From: SAR202 cluster bacterium Io17-Chloro-G7
GTDB taxonomy: Bacteria > Chloroflexota > Dehalococcoidia > UBA3495
Length of the DNA: 20,583 nt
NCBI GenBank assembly: GCA_002817055.1
Contig: MUCU01000014.1
Location: forward strand, 1 to 20,583
Reading direction: 5' to 3'
The number at the start of each line of letters is the position of its first letter. Position 1 is the stretch's first letter. Below are positions 1 to 6,602 of this stretch, in pieces. The position numbers and the translations under genes were made by a program. The notes beneath the pieces are model-generated. The model was not told where the DNA came from, ran no database searches, and worked only from the letters and a program-made list of their open reading frames with translations.

Positions 1-121
1 CCACAGGAACTACCTACTTCTAGTAGAGGTGTTTGGGCCTGGACTTTCAATATTTTTTAAACTAATTTAAATCCTGCACATCGGGTTAACTAGCCCATAT
101 CCCCCTAATTCCCCCGGATGG

Positions 122-153
122 AAAGGCGCTCCATGCCCGTGGAGCGCCTTTTT
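122..153 (+). terminator. Rho-independent terminator of a gene upstream of the window
   Basis: A 12-base perfect stem (122-133 with 140-151) closes a 6-base loop and ends in five T (149-153). No gene is visible in positions 1-121, so this should end a + strand gene lying outside the window. Confidence 0.85.
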
Positions 154-157
154 ACTA

Positions 158-191
158 TAATTTAAAAGCTACGGTAATTTAAAAGCTACGG
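158..191. repeat. 17-base perfect tandem duplication
   Basis: TAATTTAAAAGCTACGG occurs twice back to back (158-174 and 175-191), immediately after the terminator. No function is apparent. Confidence 0.9.
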
Positions 192-456
192 AAGGCGAAA
201 AGGCGAAATCGCCTAACACCGGTCACAAGCTGATACGATCAGGCTGCGAATTCTCGCTTTTTCTAATGTGGGGTCACATTCAGCCACCCGCGCGAGCTTG
301 AAATCAACGAAAATAATCTCAAGCTTGTGCGTAGCTTTGCCCTCTGCTAAAATCGGGCTGGATTTAGGGTTGGGCATAAGAGGAAAAGCGTTCCACCAGA
401 TAACCATCAAGTTAAGCTGGGATACGGTGGGAACTCCTTATCTAGCCCGATCGGAC
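192..456. other. Intergenic region, no supported gene
   Basis: Short open frames exist on both strands (for example 213-410 on the minus strand, 65 codons), but none has a recognisable domain, a ribosome binding site or a convincing start. A short palindrome, AGGCGA-AA-TCGCCT, lies around 201-214. This is the 5' flank of the dienelactone hydrolase gene; I see no clear promoter in it. Confidence 0.5.
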
Positions 457-516
457 CCAGAATTTACTCAGCCAGAATTTACTCAGCCAGAATTTACTCA
501 GCCAGAATTTACTCAG
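457..516. repeat. Four perfect 15-base tandem repeats abutting a Shine-Dalgarno
   Basis: CCAGAATTTACTCAG is repeated four times without a mismatch (457-471, 472-486, 487-501, 502-516). The last AG of the fourth copy is the beginning of the AGGAGG Shine-Dalgarno (515-520) of the next gene. The array therefore sits in the 5' leader of that gene, and a change in copy number would alter the leader length without touching the coding frame. Confidence 0.95.
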
Positions 517-527
517 GAGGAAGCATT

Positions 528-1298
528 ATGCCATCATTTTGGGAGAACCTCCGCTTCGCTGGAGAGCGTGAGTTCGACGATCTTCACGGACAGCAAGGCA
601 TGGACATGGTCACCTACGTTAGCCATCCTCCGCCTTCAGCCGGAACTGCCTTCCCTGCCATCATAGTAATTATGGAGGCATTCGGGGTCACCGGCCATAT
701 TGAACAAGTTTGCGATCGGTTCGCAGAGGCTGGATACGCAGCCGTTGCTCCCGCCCTGTATCACCGGGACCATCCGAATCCCAAGCTTGGTTACGATGAA
801 ATGCCCGCAGTCCAACGCTATATGGGCAATCTGAAGGATAACGAGTTGGTGGAGGACATCAACGTGGTCGTAGACTACCTTCATAACAAATGGGCGCGCA
901 CCAGGGGACAGAAAATCGGAATCGTCGGCTACTGCGTCGGCGGTCGGATTACTTACCTCGGAGCCACTAGTTGCCCAGGCCTGAGCGCTGCTTCCGTATA
1001 CTACGGTGGCCGCATTTTGGTGCCATTTGGCGACGGTCCGGCGCCCATTGATCTCACCGATAATATCAAGATACCGGTCATGGGTAACTTTGGCGACCAA
1101 GATTCGAACCCCACGCCCGATGATGTGGCCCAGATAGAGGCGAAGCTAACAGCCGCCGGAGTAACCCACGACTTCAAGATGTATGAAGGGGCTGGTCACG
1201 GCTTTAACTGCGACGAGCGGGACAGCTACCATGAGGCTTCGGCCAAGGACGCCTTGGAACGCACCTTGGGCTGGTTCGATAAGTACATCAAGAACTAA
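528..1298 (+). CDS. Dienelactone hydrolase family protein
   Basis: This is an alpha/beta hydrolase of the dienelactone hydrolase (carboxymethylenebutenolidase) family, 256 residues and of normal length for the family. In the best known members the enzyme opens dienelactones formed from (chloro)catechols; many relatives act on other esters or lactones, so the substrate here is unknown. The catalytic set is complete: nucleophile Cys136 in GYCVGG, Asp192 in FGDQD, His224 in GAGHGF, and Glu50 in IMEAFGV, matching the Glu that tunes the Cys in this family. There is no signal peptide, so it should be cytoplasmic. The start is firm: ATG at 528 lies 7 bases after AGGAGG (515-520). It is monocistronic, with its own terminator-like hairpin at 1338-1380. 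Confidence 0.92.
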   Translation: MPSFWENLRFAGEREFDDLHGQQGMDMVTYVSHPPPSAGTAFPAIIVIMEAFGVTGHIEQVCDRFAEAGYAAVAPALYHRDHPNPKLGYDEMPAVQRYMGNLKDNELVEDINVVVDYLHNKWARTRGQKIGIVGYCVGGRITYLGATSCPGLSAASVYYGGRILVPFGDGPAPIDLTDNIKIPVMGNFGDQDSNPTPDDVAQIEAKLTAAGVTHDFKMYEGAGHGFNCDERDSYHEASAKDALERTLGWFDKYIKN

Positions 1299-1337
1299 CC
1301 CCTGCAACCAAACGGACCCCGTGGGTGATGACAAAAG

Positions 1338-1380
1338 GCCCGGACTTCCCGTCGAATGCGGGTAGTCCGGGCTCATTTTC
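1338..1380 (+). terminator. Terminator-like hairpin after the dienelactone hydrolase
   Basis: GCCCGGACT (1338-1346) pairs with AGTCCGGGC (1364-1372). An inner CCCG/CGGG pairing follows beyond a single T/T mismatch. The tail TCATTTTC is only moderately T-rich. Confidence 0.7.
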
Positions 1381-1463
1381 GTAAGTCAAGGCTGGCTAAC
1401 TTACGCGGATTTCGCTGGCTTGCGTATATCGGCGTTTCCAACCTTTCCGGTATTGAGCACGCG

Positions 1464-1514
1464 CCGTTCGTGGTGAGCCCTTCGGCAAGCTCAGGACAGG
1501 CCCGTCGAACCATG
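1464..1514. repeat. Dispersed-repeat-like palindromic sequence
   Basis: CCGTTCGTGGTGAGC (1464-1478) and GTCGAACCATG (1504-1514) look like the two halves of a short intergenic repeat of the form CGTTCGTGGTGAGC-TTGTCGAAC that I recall from many environmental bacterial genomes. They are separated here by a second repeat-like segment, CTTCGGCAAGCTCAGGACAG (1480-1499). The central segment has a degraded relative at about 5967-5980. Family membership is from memory and needs a genome-wide search. Confidence 0.5.
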
Positions 1515-1566
1515 CTCTTTCTCGGGAATAAAGGAAAACCCTAACAGCCATCCGCTAAACTAGACG

Positions 1567-2121
1567 CTAGGTGGCAAATGAATCCCGCATTCTATAGAGC
1601 GTCAGCTCCGGCTCGATGGGAGCTACCGGCAGGTACTCAGCTTCCTCGATTTTCGCCACGATAAACCAGGGACCGTCTTCCGTCATCGCCGTGGTAAGCA
1701 CCGATGCTAGGTCTTCAAGATTCTCCACCGTCGTGTTGTGGACAATGCTGCAACTCTGGGCCACTTGAGACAAATCTGTCCCCATGGCGGTGTGGCTGGG
1801 CTGGTGACCGGTCTGACCCCACTGCTCGTTGTCCCACACCACGACAATCAGGTTCTTGGGCTGTTCCCTGCCGATGGTAGCAATGGTCCCCAAGTTCATC
1901 AGCAACGAACCATCGCCGTCCAGGGAGATCACCTTCTCGGTGATGGAAAGGGCCATGCCGAGAGCGATGGAGGAGCAAAGGCCCATGCTGCCATACGTAT
2001 AGAAGTTGCGGTCGCGGTGTCCGGCGTGCCATAACTCATCGGTGGTGGGCCCCAGGTTGCTAACAATGGGGCTGTTGCCAGCATGTTGGACTACCAGTTG
2101 GGTTGCTTCAATTCTAAGCAA
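1567..2121 (-). CDS. ThDP-dependent decarboxylase, beta (cofactor-binding) subunit, sulfopyruvate decarboxylase-like
   Basis: This 184-residue protein is the pyrophosphate-binding half of a thiamine diphosphate enzyme. It carries GDGS (69-72) followed 26 residues later by Asn98 in WDNEQWG, the diphosphate/Mg motif of the superfamily. It matches the size and layout of ComE, the beta subunit of sulfopyruvate decarboxylase; phosphonopyruvate decarboxylase has the same two halves fused. The likely reaction is decarboxylation of a 3-sulfo- or 3-phosphono-pyruvate-like acid to an aldehyde; which acid cannot be told from the sequence. The start is TTG at 2121, supported by GGAGG a few bases upstream, inside the end of the alpha gene. 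The two genes overlap by 8 bases, so translation is coupled and a stable alpha-beta complex is expected. Confidence 0.85.
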   Translation of the reverse strand: MLRIEATQLVVQHAGNSPIVSNLGPTTDELWHAGHRDRNFYTYGSMGLCSSIALGMALSITEKVISLDGDGSLLMNLGTIATIGREQPKNLIVVVWDNEQWGQTGHQPSHTAMGTDLSQVAQSCSIVHNTTVENLEDLASVLTTAMTEDGPWFIVAKIEEAEYLPVAPIEPELTLYRMRDSFAT

Positions 2122-2620
2122 CTTTTCCTCCGTGAAGCATCTGGGTCAAGCAAATTGCCACCGGTTGGCGATTGGCGTGGCAGAGCTTGAGTGCCCCATC
2201 CATCAACGTATCCAACCTGTTTTCATCTTCCAGTGTGAAATGAACCAACCCCAGAAGGTCCAGAATTGGCCTAGTGGTCCTACCCATGGCCACCTGAGCT
2301 ATATTGAATTCTCCGACCCCACCCCGGAGGTTGATGAACATGGGAATGGGCGTACGCGCCGGTATGCACAAGCTGGCCAAAGCGTTTACGCTGTTGCCAA
2401 AGCCGCTTGACTGCATGAACACCGCCGCATTTCGTCCCACGGCGTAGGACCCGACGGCGATGCCAATGGCCTCCTCTTCCCGAGAGGCCGAGACCAAGTG
2501 AAAGAACGGGTCGGCCTCGATCAAGCTAGTTACTTTATCTATGGAAATATCCGGGACGTAGGCGATTAGCGAGGTATTCCAGTTTTTAAGTGATTGGACA
2601 ATTGTTTCGGCCCAGTTCAT
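2114..2620 (-). CDS. ThDP-dependent decarboxylase, alpha (PYR) subunit, sulfopyruvate decarboxylase-like
   Basis: This 168-residue protein is the pyrimidine-binding half of a thiamine diphosphate enzyme, comparable to ComD. The acidic cluster Glu48-Glu50 in SREEEAIGIAVG supplies the glutamate that activates the ThDP aminopyrimidine, and the following segment (GSYAVGRNAAVFMQSSGFGN) is typical of the fold. It lacks a GDG motif, so it needs the downstream beta subunit to form an active site. The start ATG at 2620 has AGGAG about 10 bases upstream. Together the pair could feed organosulfonate or phosphonate breakdown. No sulfolactate, taurine or phosphonate gene lies within the window, so the pathway is not settled. 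Confidence 0.85.
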   Translation of the reverse strand: MNWAETIVQSLKNWNTSLIAYVPDISIDKVTSLIEADPFFHLVSASREEEAIGIAVGSYAVGRNAAVFMQSSGFGNSVNALASLCIPARTPIPMFINLRGGVGEFNIAQVAMGRTTRPILDLLGLVHFTLEDENRLDTLMDGALKLCHANRQPVAICLTQMLHGGKVA

Positions 2621-3059
2621 TGCTTAGGCGCTCCTGCGATTGATTGACAGCGAACAGGTGGACGAAGTCTCTGGCCGTTCATTTCCCCGGCTCGCTATGG
2701 CAAATTACTTGCCATTTTCAAGTGATAAGCCGGTTCATTGGATGCTTGATGTTAGCTATCGAAAACCGGTTCAACCTTAGCAGCGGGCCTATTGATTGTC
2801 AAAGCCGAACAACCCGACGCCGATATATCGGTTAATGGCGACATCAGGGGGACCGGTTTGGGCACGCAATGCTCCATTGTTCGAGATTTAAGAAATTGAA
2901 ACACGGCCAGTGAGGCCCGCAGAATGCAAGGAGCACGACGTGTCTCCATAACAATCTGTGCGCATGAACCGGAGCGCCTCCCAGAACCAAGCCCTGTGGT
3001 ACATCAAGTCTGGTACAACAAGAAGGGCAGCTTCAAATAAACAGCGTCATAGCGTAATT

Positions 3060-3068
3060 TGGTATAAT
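3060..3068 (+). promoter_or_regulatory. Extended -10 promoter for the flavin reductase / UGSC genes
   Basis: TG-G-TATAAT is a perfect -10 (3063-3068) with the extended TG motif. The -35 region is weak, as is common with extended -10 promoters. It lies about 80 bases before the flavin reductase start. Confidence 0.5.
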
Positions 3069-3110
3069 CCGGGCGGTCCAATTCCGCGCCCACATTCGGG
3101 TCCCAAATGC

Positions 3111-3130
3111 CGGGCCTCACCGGGCCTCAC
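3111..3130. repeat. 10-base tandem duplication
   Basis: CGGGCCTCAC occurs twice in direct succession, ending 16 bases before the TTG start of the flavin reductase and so inside its leader. Confidence 0.85.
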
Positions 3131-3146
3131 TTGAAGGGGAGGACTT

Positions 3147-3788
3147 TTGAAGATAGACCCCAAAAGCTTTGAAGGATTTGGTCGAGTGCTCACCGGCGTT
3201 GTTGTTCCTCGGCCCATTGCACTGGTTTCGACCAAGTCCGCCGACGGCATTGTCAACTTGGCGCCGTTTTCTTTCTTTAACGCCGTAAGTTCCGATCCCG
3301 CCACCATCGTTTTTTCCTCGGCCCGCCGAGCGGGTGACCAGCAGGAAAAAACCAAAGACACCCTGGCCAACATCGAGGCGACCAAAGAGTTCGTGATAGC
3401 GGTGGTGGTAGACGAAATTGCCGAAGCCATGAACCGGACATCAGCCGAGTATCCGGCCGAGGTCAACGAGTTCGAAATTGCGGGGTTTACCGAAGCTCCG
3501 TCGGAAATGGTTGCCCCGCCTTTGGTGGCGGAGTCGCCGGTCAACATGGAGTGCCGGTTGATACAGGTGGTGCCCATCGGCGACAGTAAACACGGTCATG
3601 GCCTGGTTATTGGCGAAATAGTGCTAATGCACGTTAGAGACGATATTATTAACGGACACCGTATTGACCATCAGAAGCTTAAGCCGACGGGCCGCTTGGC
3701 GGGCAGCATGTATTGCTACACTACGGACACCTATGAGATGCTCAGACCGGTCTACGACCCGTCCAAAGAGCTGCCTATTTCCCGCTAA
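3147..3788 (+). CDS. Flavin reductase family protein (FMN-binding split barrel)
   Basis: This 213-residue protein matches the flavin reductase-like split-barrel family, which binds FMN and either supplies reduced flavin to a partner monooxygenase or acts as a flavoprotein itself. The N-terminal half shows the usual pattern: PRPIALVST (about 22-30), then GIVNLAPFSFFNAVSSDP (about 35-52), where the flavin phosphate is held. The start is TTG at 3147; GGAGG lies only 4 bases before it and no better in-frame start exists nearby. The UGSC gene begins 72 bases downstream on the same strand with no terminator between, so the two are probably cotranscribed. The two flavin monooxygenases at 7132 and 8256 are possible clients, but they are distant. 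Confidence 0.88.
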   Translation: MKIDPKSFEGFGRVLTGVVVPRPIALVSTKSADGIVNLAPFSFFNAVSSDPATIVFSSARRAGDQQEKTKDTLANIEATKEFVIAVVVDEIAEAMNRTSAEYPAEVNEFEIAGFTEAPSEMVAPPLVAESPVNMECRLIQVVPIGDSKHGHGLVIGEIVLMHVRDDIINGHRIDHQKLKPTGRLAGSMYCYTTDTYEMLRPVYDPSKELPISR

Positions 3789-3860
3789 TCCAAGGTTCGC
3801 TGTCAATTCAAAATAATGCTCTCCGTAACAGCAATTCTCCCCACATAAGGAGATTAGCAC

Positions 3861-4415
3861 ATGGAAAACAAAATGACCTTTTTAAGTCCGGCCGCTGAGG
3901 AGTGGCGTCCTCTGGAGGCCACCGTTCCACGAATGGACGACCTGCGGGGCGCCACGGTCGCTATCCTGAATAACCGTTGGACCAGCATGAACATCATCTC
4001 TGAGCAGATCGCCATTGTTCTAAAAGAGCAGTATGGCGTGGCTGAGGTGTTTGAGAAGCTAATTCCCCTGGCATCGGCGGCGCCTCAAGAGACCTTCGAT
4101 GAGGTGAAAGAGCGGGCCGATTTGGCTGTGGTAGGCCTGGCTAATTGAGGGTCTTGCACAGCGTGGAGTGTCCACGATAGCGTAAGCCTGATTAAAGACG
4201 GACTCCCCTCGGTAGTACTGGTAACCGAGAGGTTCACGACCCTGGCCAAGGCATCAATGCGGGGCAACGGCGTCCCCGACGCACCCATGGTGGTGCTGCC
4301 CAAGACCGAATTGACCGAGTATGTCGACCCCGAAGCGGTGCGTTTGCTGGCCAGGGAAGCCATCGAGGCGATAATCACCCAATTGGGTACTGCCCAAGGC
4401 GACCAAGGGAAATAA
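3861..4415 (+). CDS. UGSC-motif selenoprotein, in-frame TGA read as selenocysteine
   Basis: The frame opened by ATG 3861 (AAGGAG at 3847-3852) meets TGA at 4146-4148 after 95 codons. It then stays open without a break to TAA at 4413-4415, giving 184 residues. The codons around the stop are AAT TGA GGG TCT TGC ACA, giving N-U-G-S-C-T with Sec96 and Cys99. This is the signature of the UGSC selenoproteins described from marine metagenomes, and homologs with Cys at this position are known. Both halves fit one domain: GATVAILNNRW (30-40), a helix ending in EQYGVAEV, DLAVVGLAN just before U96, then TAWSVHDS, PSVVLVTERF and a C-terminal helix. U-x-x-C resembles a thioredoxin-type redox pair; the biochemical role is unknown. 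A candidate SECIS hairpin follows at 4149-4188. Standard gene callers would report a 95-residue fragment. I see no sign of decay. Selenocysteine machinery (selA, selB, selC, selD) is not in this window. Confidence 0.88.
4149..4188 (+). promoter_or_regulatory. Candidate bacterial SECIS element
   Basis: Directly after the TGA, CGTGGA (4162-4167) pairs perfectly with TCCACG (4171-4176) around the loop GTG. The loop begins 19 bases after the TGA, within the usual bacterial range, and contains G at its first position. A lower stem, CTTGC (4153-4157) with GCGTAAG-side bases 4182-4186 (one G-T pair), could extend the structure across an internal loop. The sequence is also coding, as bacterial SECIS elements are. 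Folded by eye only. Confidence 0.6.
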
Positions 4416-4786
4416 CTCCTGTCCGAGCAATAATTTGATTGAATGGTTGGTTACTGCTCCGGTGGGAGCGCAAGCGCACCGCAGTTTTTTTGAACCAAGG
4501 TGCAGACTTGTTCAGGCCTGTGGTGTAGGGGAGGAAATCCCCCCAACCCCCTTTACGAAAGGGGGGCTAAAAGTGATTGCTGTAAGCGGTGGTCGGCGTT
4601 CTTGGCTGTGCTGCTTGCTTGGTCGAATGTTATAGCAAATTGTAGGCTAACTGTGACGTTGAACGATCCGAGTGGCAATACTCGTTCTGCGGATAGAGAT
4701 TGCTCCCCTTTCGTAAAGGGGGGTCGGGGGGATTTTTTAGGTCGCATCCACCAAGAAAAGCACTAACCCAACCCAACTTTCCGGAA
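4416..4786. other. Intergenic region largely filled by an inverted-repeat element
   Basis: No gene is supported here. The region holds the 4535-4738 element plus short flanks. Open frames starting inside the right end of the element (for example at 4700) are artefacts of the repeat. Confidence 0.6.
4535..4738. mobile_element. MITE-like element with about 33-base terminal inverted repeats
   Basis: The left end (4535-4567) begins AAATCCCCCCAACCCCC and continues TTTACGAAAGGGGGGC. The right end (4705-4738) is nearly its reverse complement: CCCCTTTCGTAAAGGGGGG then TCGGGGGGATTTTTT. Each end can also fold on itself (CCCCCTTT/AAAGGGGG). The 137-base interior encodes nothing recognisable. Ends of this type (AAATCCCCC...CCCTTT...AAAGGGGG) are, from general knowledge, scattered in many bacterial genomes. 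No transposase is present and a target-site duplication is not obvious. Confidence 0.75.
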
Positions 4787-5866
4787 ATGAATTTGAACCA
4801 AGACAGACACCTAACCTCAACCCAGATATCCACCGAGGACTCCCCCGAAGCTGTTTTCCAGGCAATGATAGACGGAGGATGGTCCGACGGCTTGCCGGTG
4901 ATTCCTCCTACCCAGAACAGGGTAGAGAGCATGGTGGAAGCCGCCGGGTTGGACGCTCCTCATCTGGTTGGGTATATAAACCCCGATGGTGGTGTCGCCA
5001 CGGTGGAAAAGATTGCCATTAATGCTGTGATGGCCGGTTGTTTGCCAGAGTACATGCCGGTGCTCATCGCAGCGGTTGAGGCGATTACCGAGCCGGGTTT
5101 CAACATCCACGGACTTCAAACAACCACCAATCCCGTCTCCCCGTTGCTGGTAATCAACGGCCCCATTAGAAACACCATAGGGGTAAACAGCGGTCGGGGA
5201 TGTTTGGGGCCGGGTTTCAGGGCCAACGCCACCATTGGCCGGGCGCTGCGCCTGCTGCTTTTGAACATCGGTGGGGCGAAACCTTGGACCACCGACATGG
5301 CCATTCATGGGATGCCGGGAAAATTCGTGTTCTGCATGGGTGAAAACGAAGAGGAAAGCGACTGGACTCCCCTACACGTGGAGCGTGGATTCCGCCCCGG
5401 TCAAAGCGCCGTGACGGTAGTCGGCGCCCAAGGGACCAGCAACTGTCTGACCTTCTACAAGGAAGCGGAAAGCATCCTTACGATGGTCGCCAGCGCCATG
5501 ACCGACATTAGCGACAACAACTACCTTCTCGCTGGCGGCAATCCCGTGGTGATTTTCAGTCCCGGACACACTCGGTTGTTTACCGAGCAGGGCTACACCA
5601 AGCAGTCTATTAAAGAGTGGTTATTTGAGCACAGCAAGGTGCCCTTGGACCAATTTCCCAAAGAGACGTCGCTCATCAGCTACGAAGAGGGCTTCGCCAT
5701 GGACGGAGACCAGGTTTGTCCCTGCGCCAAGGCCGAGGACATAATCCTATTGGTTGCGGGAGGGCCCGAACCCTACCATGTGGCTTACTGCGGCAACTTC
5801 GGAGACACGAAGGCGGTGACCAAGGAAGTTGTCCCACTTGGCGAGAGGATTGGCGCATCCAATTGA
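4787..5866 (+). CDS. Uncharacterised protein, probable partner of the UGSC selenoprotein
   Basis: This 359-residue protein belongs to a conserved family recognised by the opening SDGLPVIPPT (33-42), ATVEKIAINAVMAGC (71-85), NGPIRNTIGVNSGRGCLGPG (124-143), RANATIGRALRLLLLNIGG (145-163) and MGENEEESDWTPLHVERGF (184-202). From memory, members are often encoded next to or fused with UGSC-type proteins; I infer they work together. Conserved cysteines (Cys85, Cys139, Cys183) and a CPC motif near residues 308-310 suggest redox or metal chemistry. No membrane segment or signal peptide is seen. The reading frame is open back to 4700, but that start lies inside the inverted-repeat element, so I chose ATG 4787; its ribosome binding site is poor. 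The frame ends AAT TGA, and the following codons do not resemble GSC, so this TGA is a true stop. Confidence 0.72.
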   Translation: MNLNQDRHLTSTQISTEDSPEAVFQAMIDGGWSDGLPVIPPTQNRVESMVEAAGLDAPHLVGYINPDGGVATVEKIAINAVMAGCLPEYMPVLIAAVEAITEPGFNIHGLQTTTNPVSPLLVINGPIRNTIGVNSGRGCLGPGFRANATIGRALRLLLLNIGGAKPWTTDMAIHGMPGKFVFCMGENEEESDWTPLHVERGFRPGQSAVTVVGAQGTSNCLTFYKEAESILTMVASAMTDISDNNYLLAGGNPVVIFSPGHTRLFTEQGYTKQSIKEWLFEHSKVPLDQFPKETSLISYEEGFAMDGDQVCPCAKAEDIILLVAGGPEPYHVAYCGNFGDTKAVTKEVVPLGERIGASN

Positions 5867-6126
5867 ACCACATTTTGGATTAGGTTAATGGTGCATTCCC
5901 ACCAGGACTCGCTTCGGTATAGCCAATAATTAACAGCACGATTGCCTGGGATAAGCTATTGGTTCGCTCAGGACAAGCCGGTGGCGCCATCCTCTTCGAA
6001 AAACCCCCAGCTAACTCAAGGCCAAAGGATGATCCGGACCGTCATTGCTGAAACGGGGCGCAAGTCAAAGAAAAACCCCGATGGGTCGTTCCGTCGAGGT
6101 TAATTGTCAGGGTTAACTATGAAATG
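5867..6126. other. Intergenic region with degraded repeat
   Basis: No gene is supported. GCTCAGGACAAGCC (5967-5980) resembles the centre of the dispersed repeat at 1490-1503 (12 of 14 bases), suggesting a decayed copy of the same repeat family. Confidence 0.4.
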
Positions 6127-6127
6127 G

Positions 6128-6156
6128 GCCCTGCTAGTTATTTTGGCTAGTAGGGC
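6128..6156 (-). terminator. Hairpin at the end of the PH-like protein gene
   Basis: GCCCTGCTAG (6128-6137) pairs with CTAGTAGGGC (6147-6156) with one G-T pair and a 9-base loop. The stop codon of the minus-strand gene lies inside the stem. The tail on the minus strand is short in T, so terminator function is plausible but not certain. Confidence 0.5.
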
Positions 6157-6602
6157 GTACGGTTGTGAGGCTCCTGGTCGATTATATTGGGCTCGCCATA
6201 AGTACCGTTGAACTTCTCCAACGCATCATCCAACCGCGTCCGGAACTGATCAATGTCCGAAACCGTCACAACTAAGCGCTTGCCGCTCACCATGCGTACC
6301 CGCAAGCGATTCCCCCCAGGCATAACCAGCATTTCCAGGTGGGAAATCTCGGCGAATGGAATCTCCTTGACCCGGGGACGACCGTATATCACAACCAGGG
6401 CTTTTTTATATATCAAATACTGCTTGGCGGTGGTGAAGTAATTCATGCCCGCCCCAAGCAATCCTAATATCAGCAGGAAGGTGGCCCCGGTTGCCAAACC
6501 GATCACCGCCACAACCAGCGAGAAAATTAACGTCAAATTATACTTGGACTTGGGGCCGTCCAAGTGAAGCGGTTGTTCCTGTGGCTGTTGCATGGCTAAC
6601 AT
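6147..6602 (-). CDS. Small membrane protein with PH-like domain
   Basis: This protein has about 151 residues. After a polar N-terminus rich in Gln and Pro comes a hydrophobic stretch (about 24-55) that can cross the membrane twice as a hairpin. A soluble C-terminal domain follows: KQYLIYKKALVVIYG, then VKEIPFAEISHLEML, then NRLRVRMVSGKRLVVTVSD. That is the strand pattern of bacterial PH-like (bPH) domains, ending in a helix (DQFRTRLDDALEKF). No enzymatic motif is seen and the function is unknown. The start is uncertain: the frame is open to a GTG at 6665, ATG 6602 is my choice, and ATG 6593 would be 10 bases after a TAGAAT box, compatible with a leaderless transcript. No start has a good Shine-Dalgarno. 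It stands alone on the minus strand between plus-strand genes. Confidence 0.7.
   Translation of the reverse strand: MLAMQQPQEQPLHLDGPKSKYNLTLIFSLVVAVIGLATGATFLLILGLLGAGMNYFTTAKQYLIYKKALVVIYGRPRVKEIPFAEISHLEMLVMPGGNRLRVRMVSGKRLVVTVSDIDQFRTRLDDALEKFNGTYGEPNIIDQEPHNRTPY

Larger units (their letters stand above)
2621..3146. other. Divergent intergenic region without a supported gene
   Basis: This 526-base gap lies between the decarboxylase pair (minus) and the flavin reductase (plus). I find no protein with recognisable features. It contains a perfect 12-base palindrome, CCGATATATCGG (2820-2831), which could be an operator, an extended -10 promoter (3060-3068), and a 10-base tandem duplication (3111-3130). 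No regulator gene is adjacent. Confidence 0.5.

Noticed and set aside
99..115. Partial copy of the 4535-4738 element end (ATCCCCCTAATTCCCCC)
   Set aside because: The resemblance is limited to two C tracts and the second arm is missing; too short to call.
213..410. Minus-strand open frame of 65 codons before the dienelactone hydrolase
   Set aside because: It has no ribosome binding site, no recognisable domain and no neighbour that would explain it.
457..516. CRISPR array
   Set aside because: The units are 15 bases and directly adjacent with no spacers, so this is a simple tandem repeat; no cas genes are present in the window.
4146..4148. TGA as a true stop making the UGSC gene a pseudogene
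   Set aside because: The frame stays open and protein-like to 4415, the motif after the TGA is exactly G-S-C, and a hairpin sits where a SECIS is expected. A chance nonsense mutation at precisely the known Sec position is unlikely.
4700..4786. Upstream start of the UGSC-partner gene at 4700
   Set aside because: These 29 codons are translated from the right end of the inverted-repeat element and have repeat-derived composition; ATG 4787 is more credible.
5864..5866. A second selenocysteine TGA at the end of the partner gene
   Set aside because: The codons after it do not form a redox motif and the protein already has a natural end; no SECIS-like hairpin is apparent.
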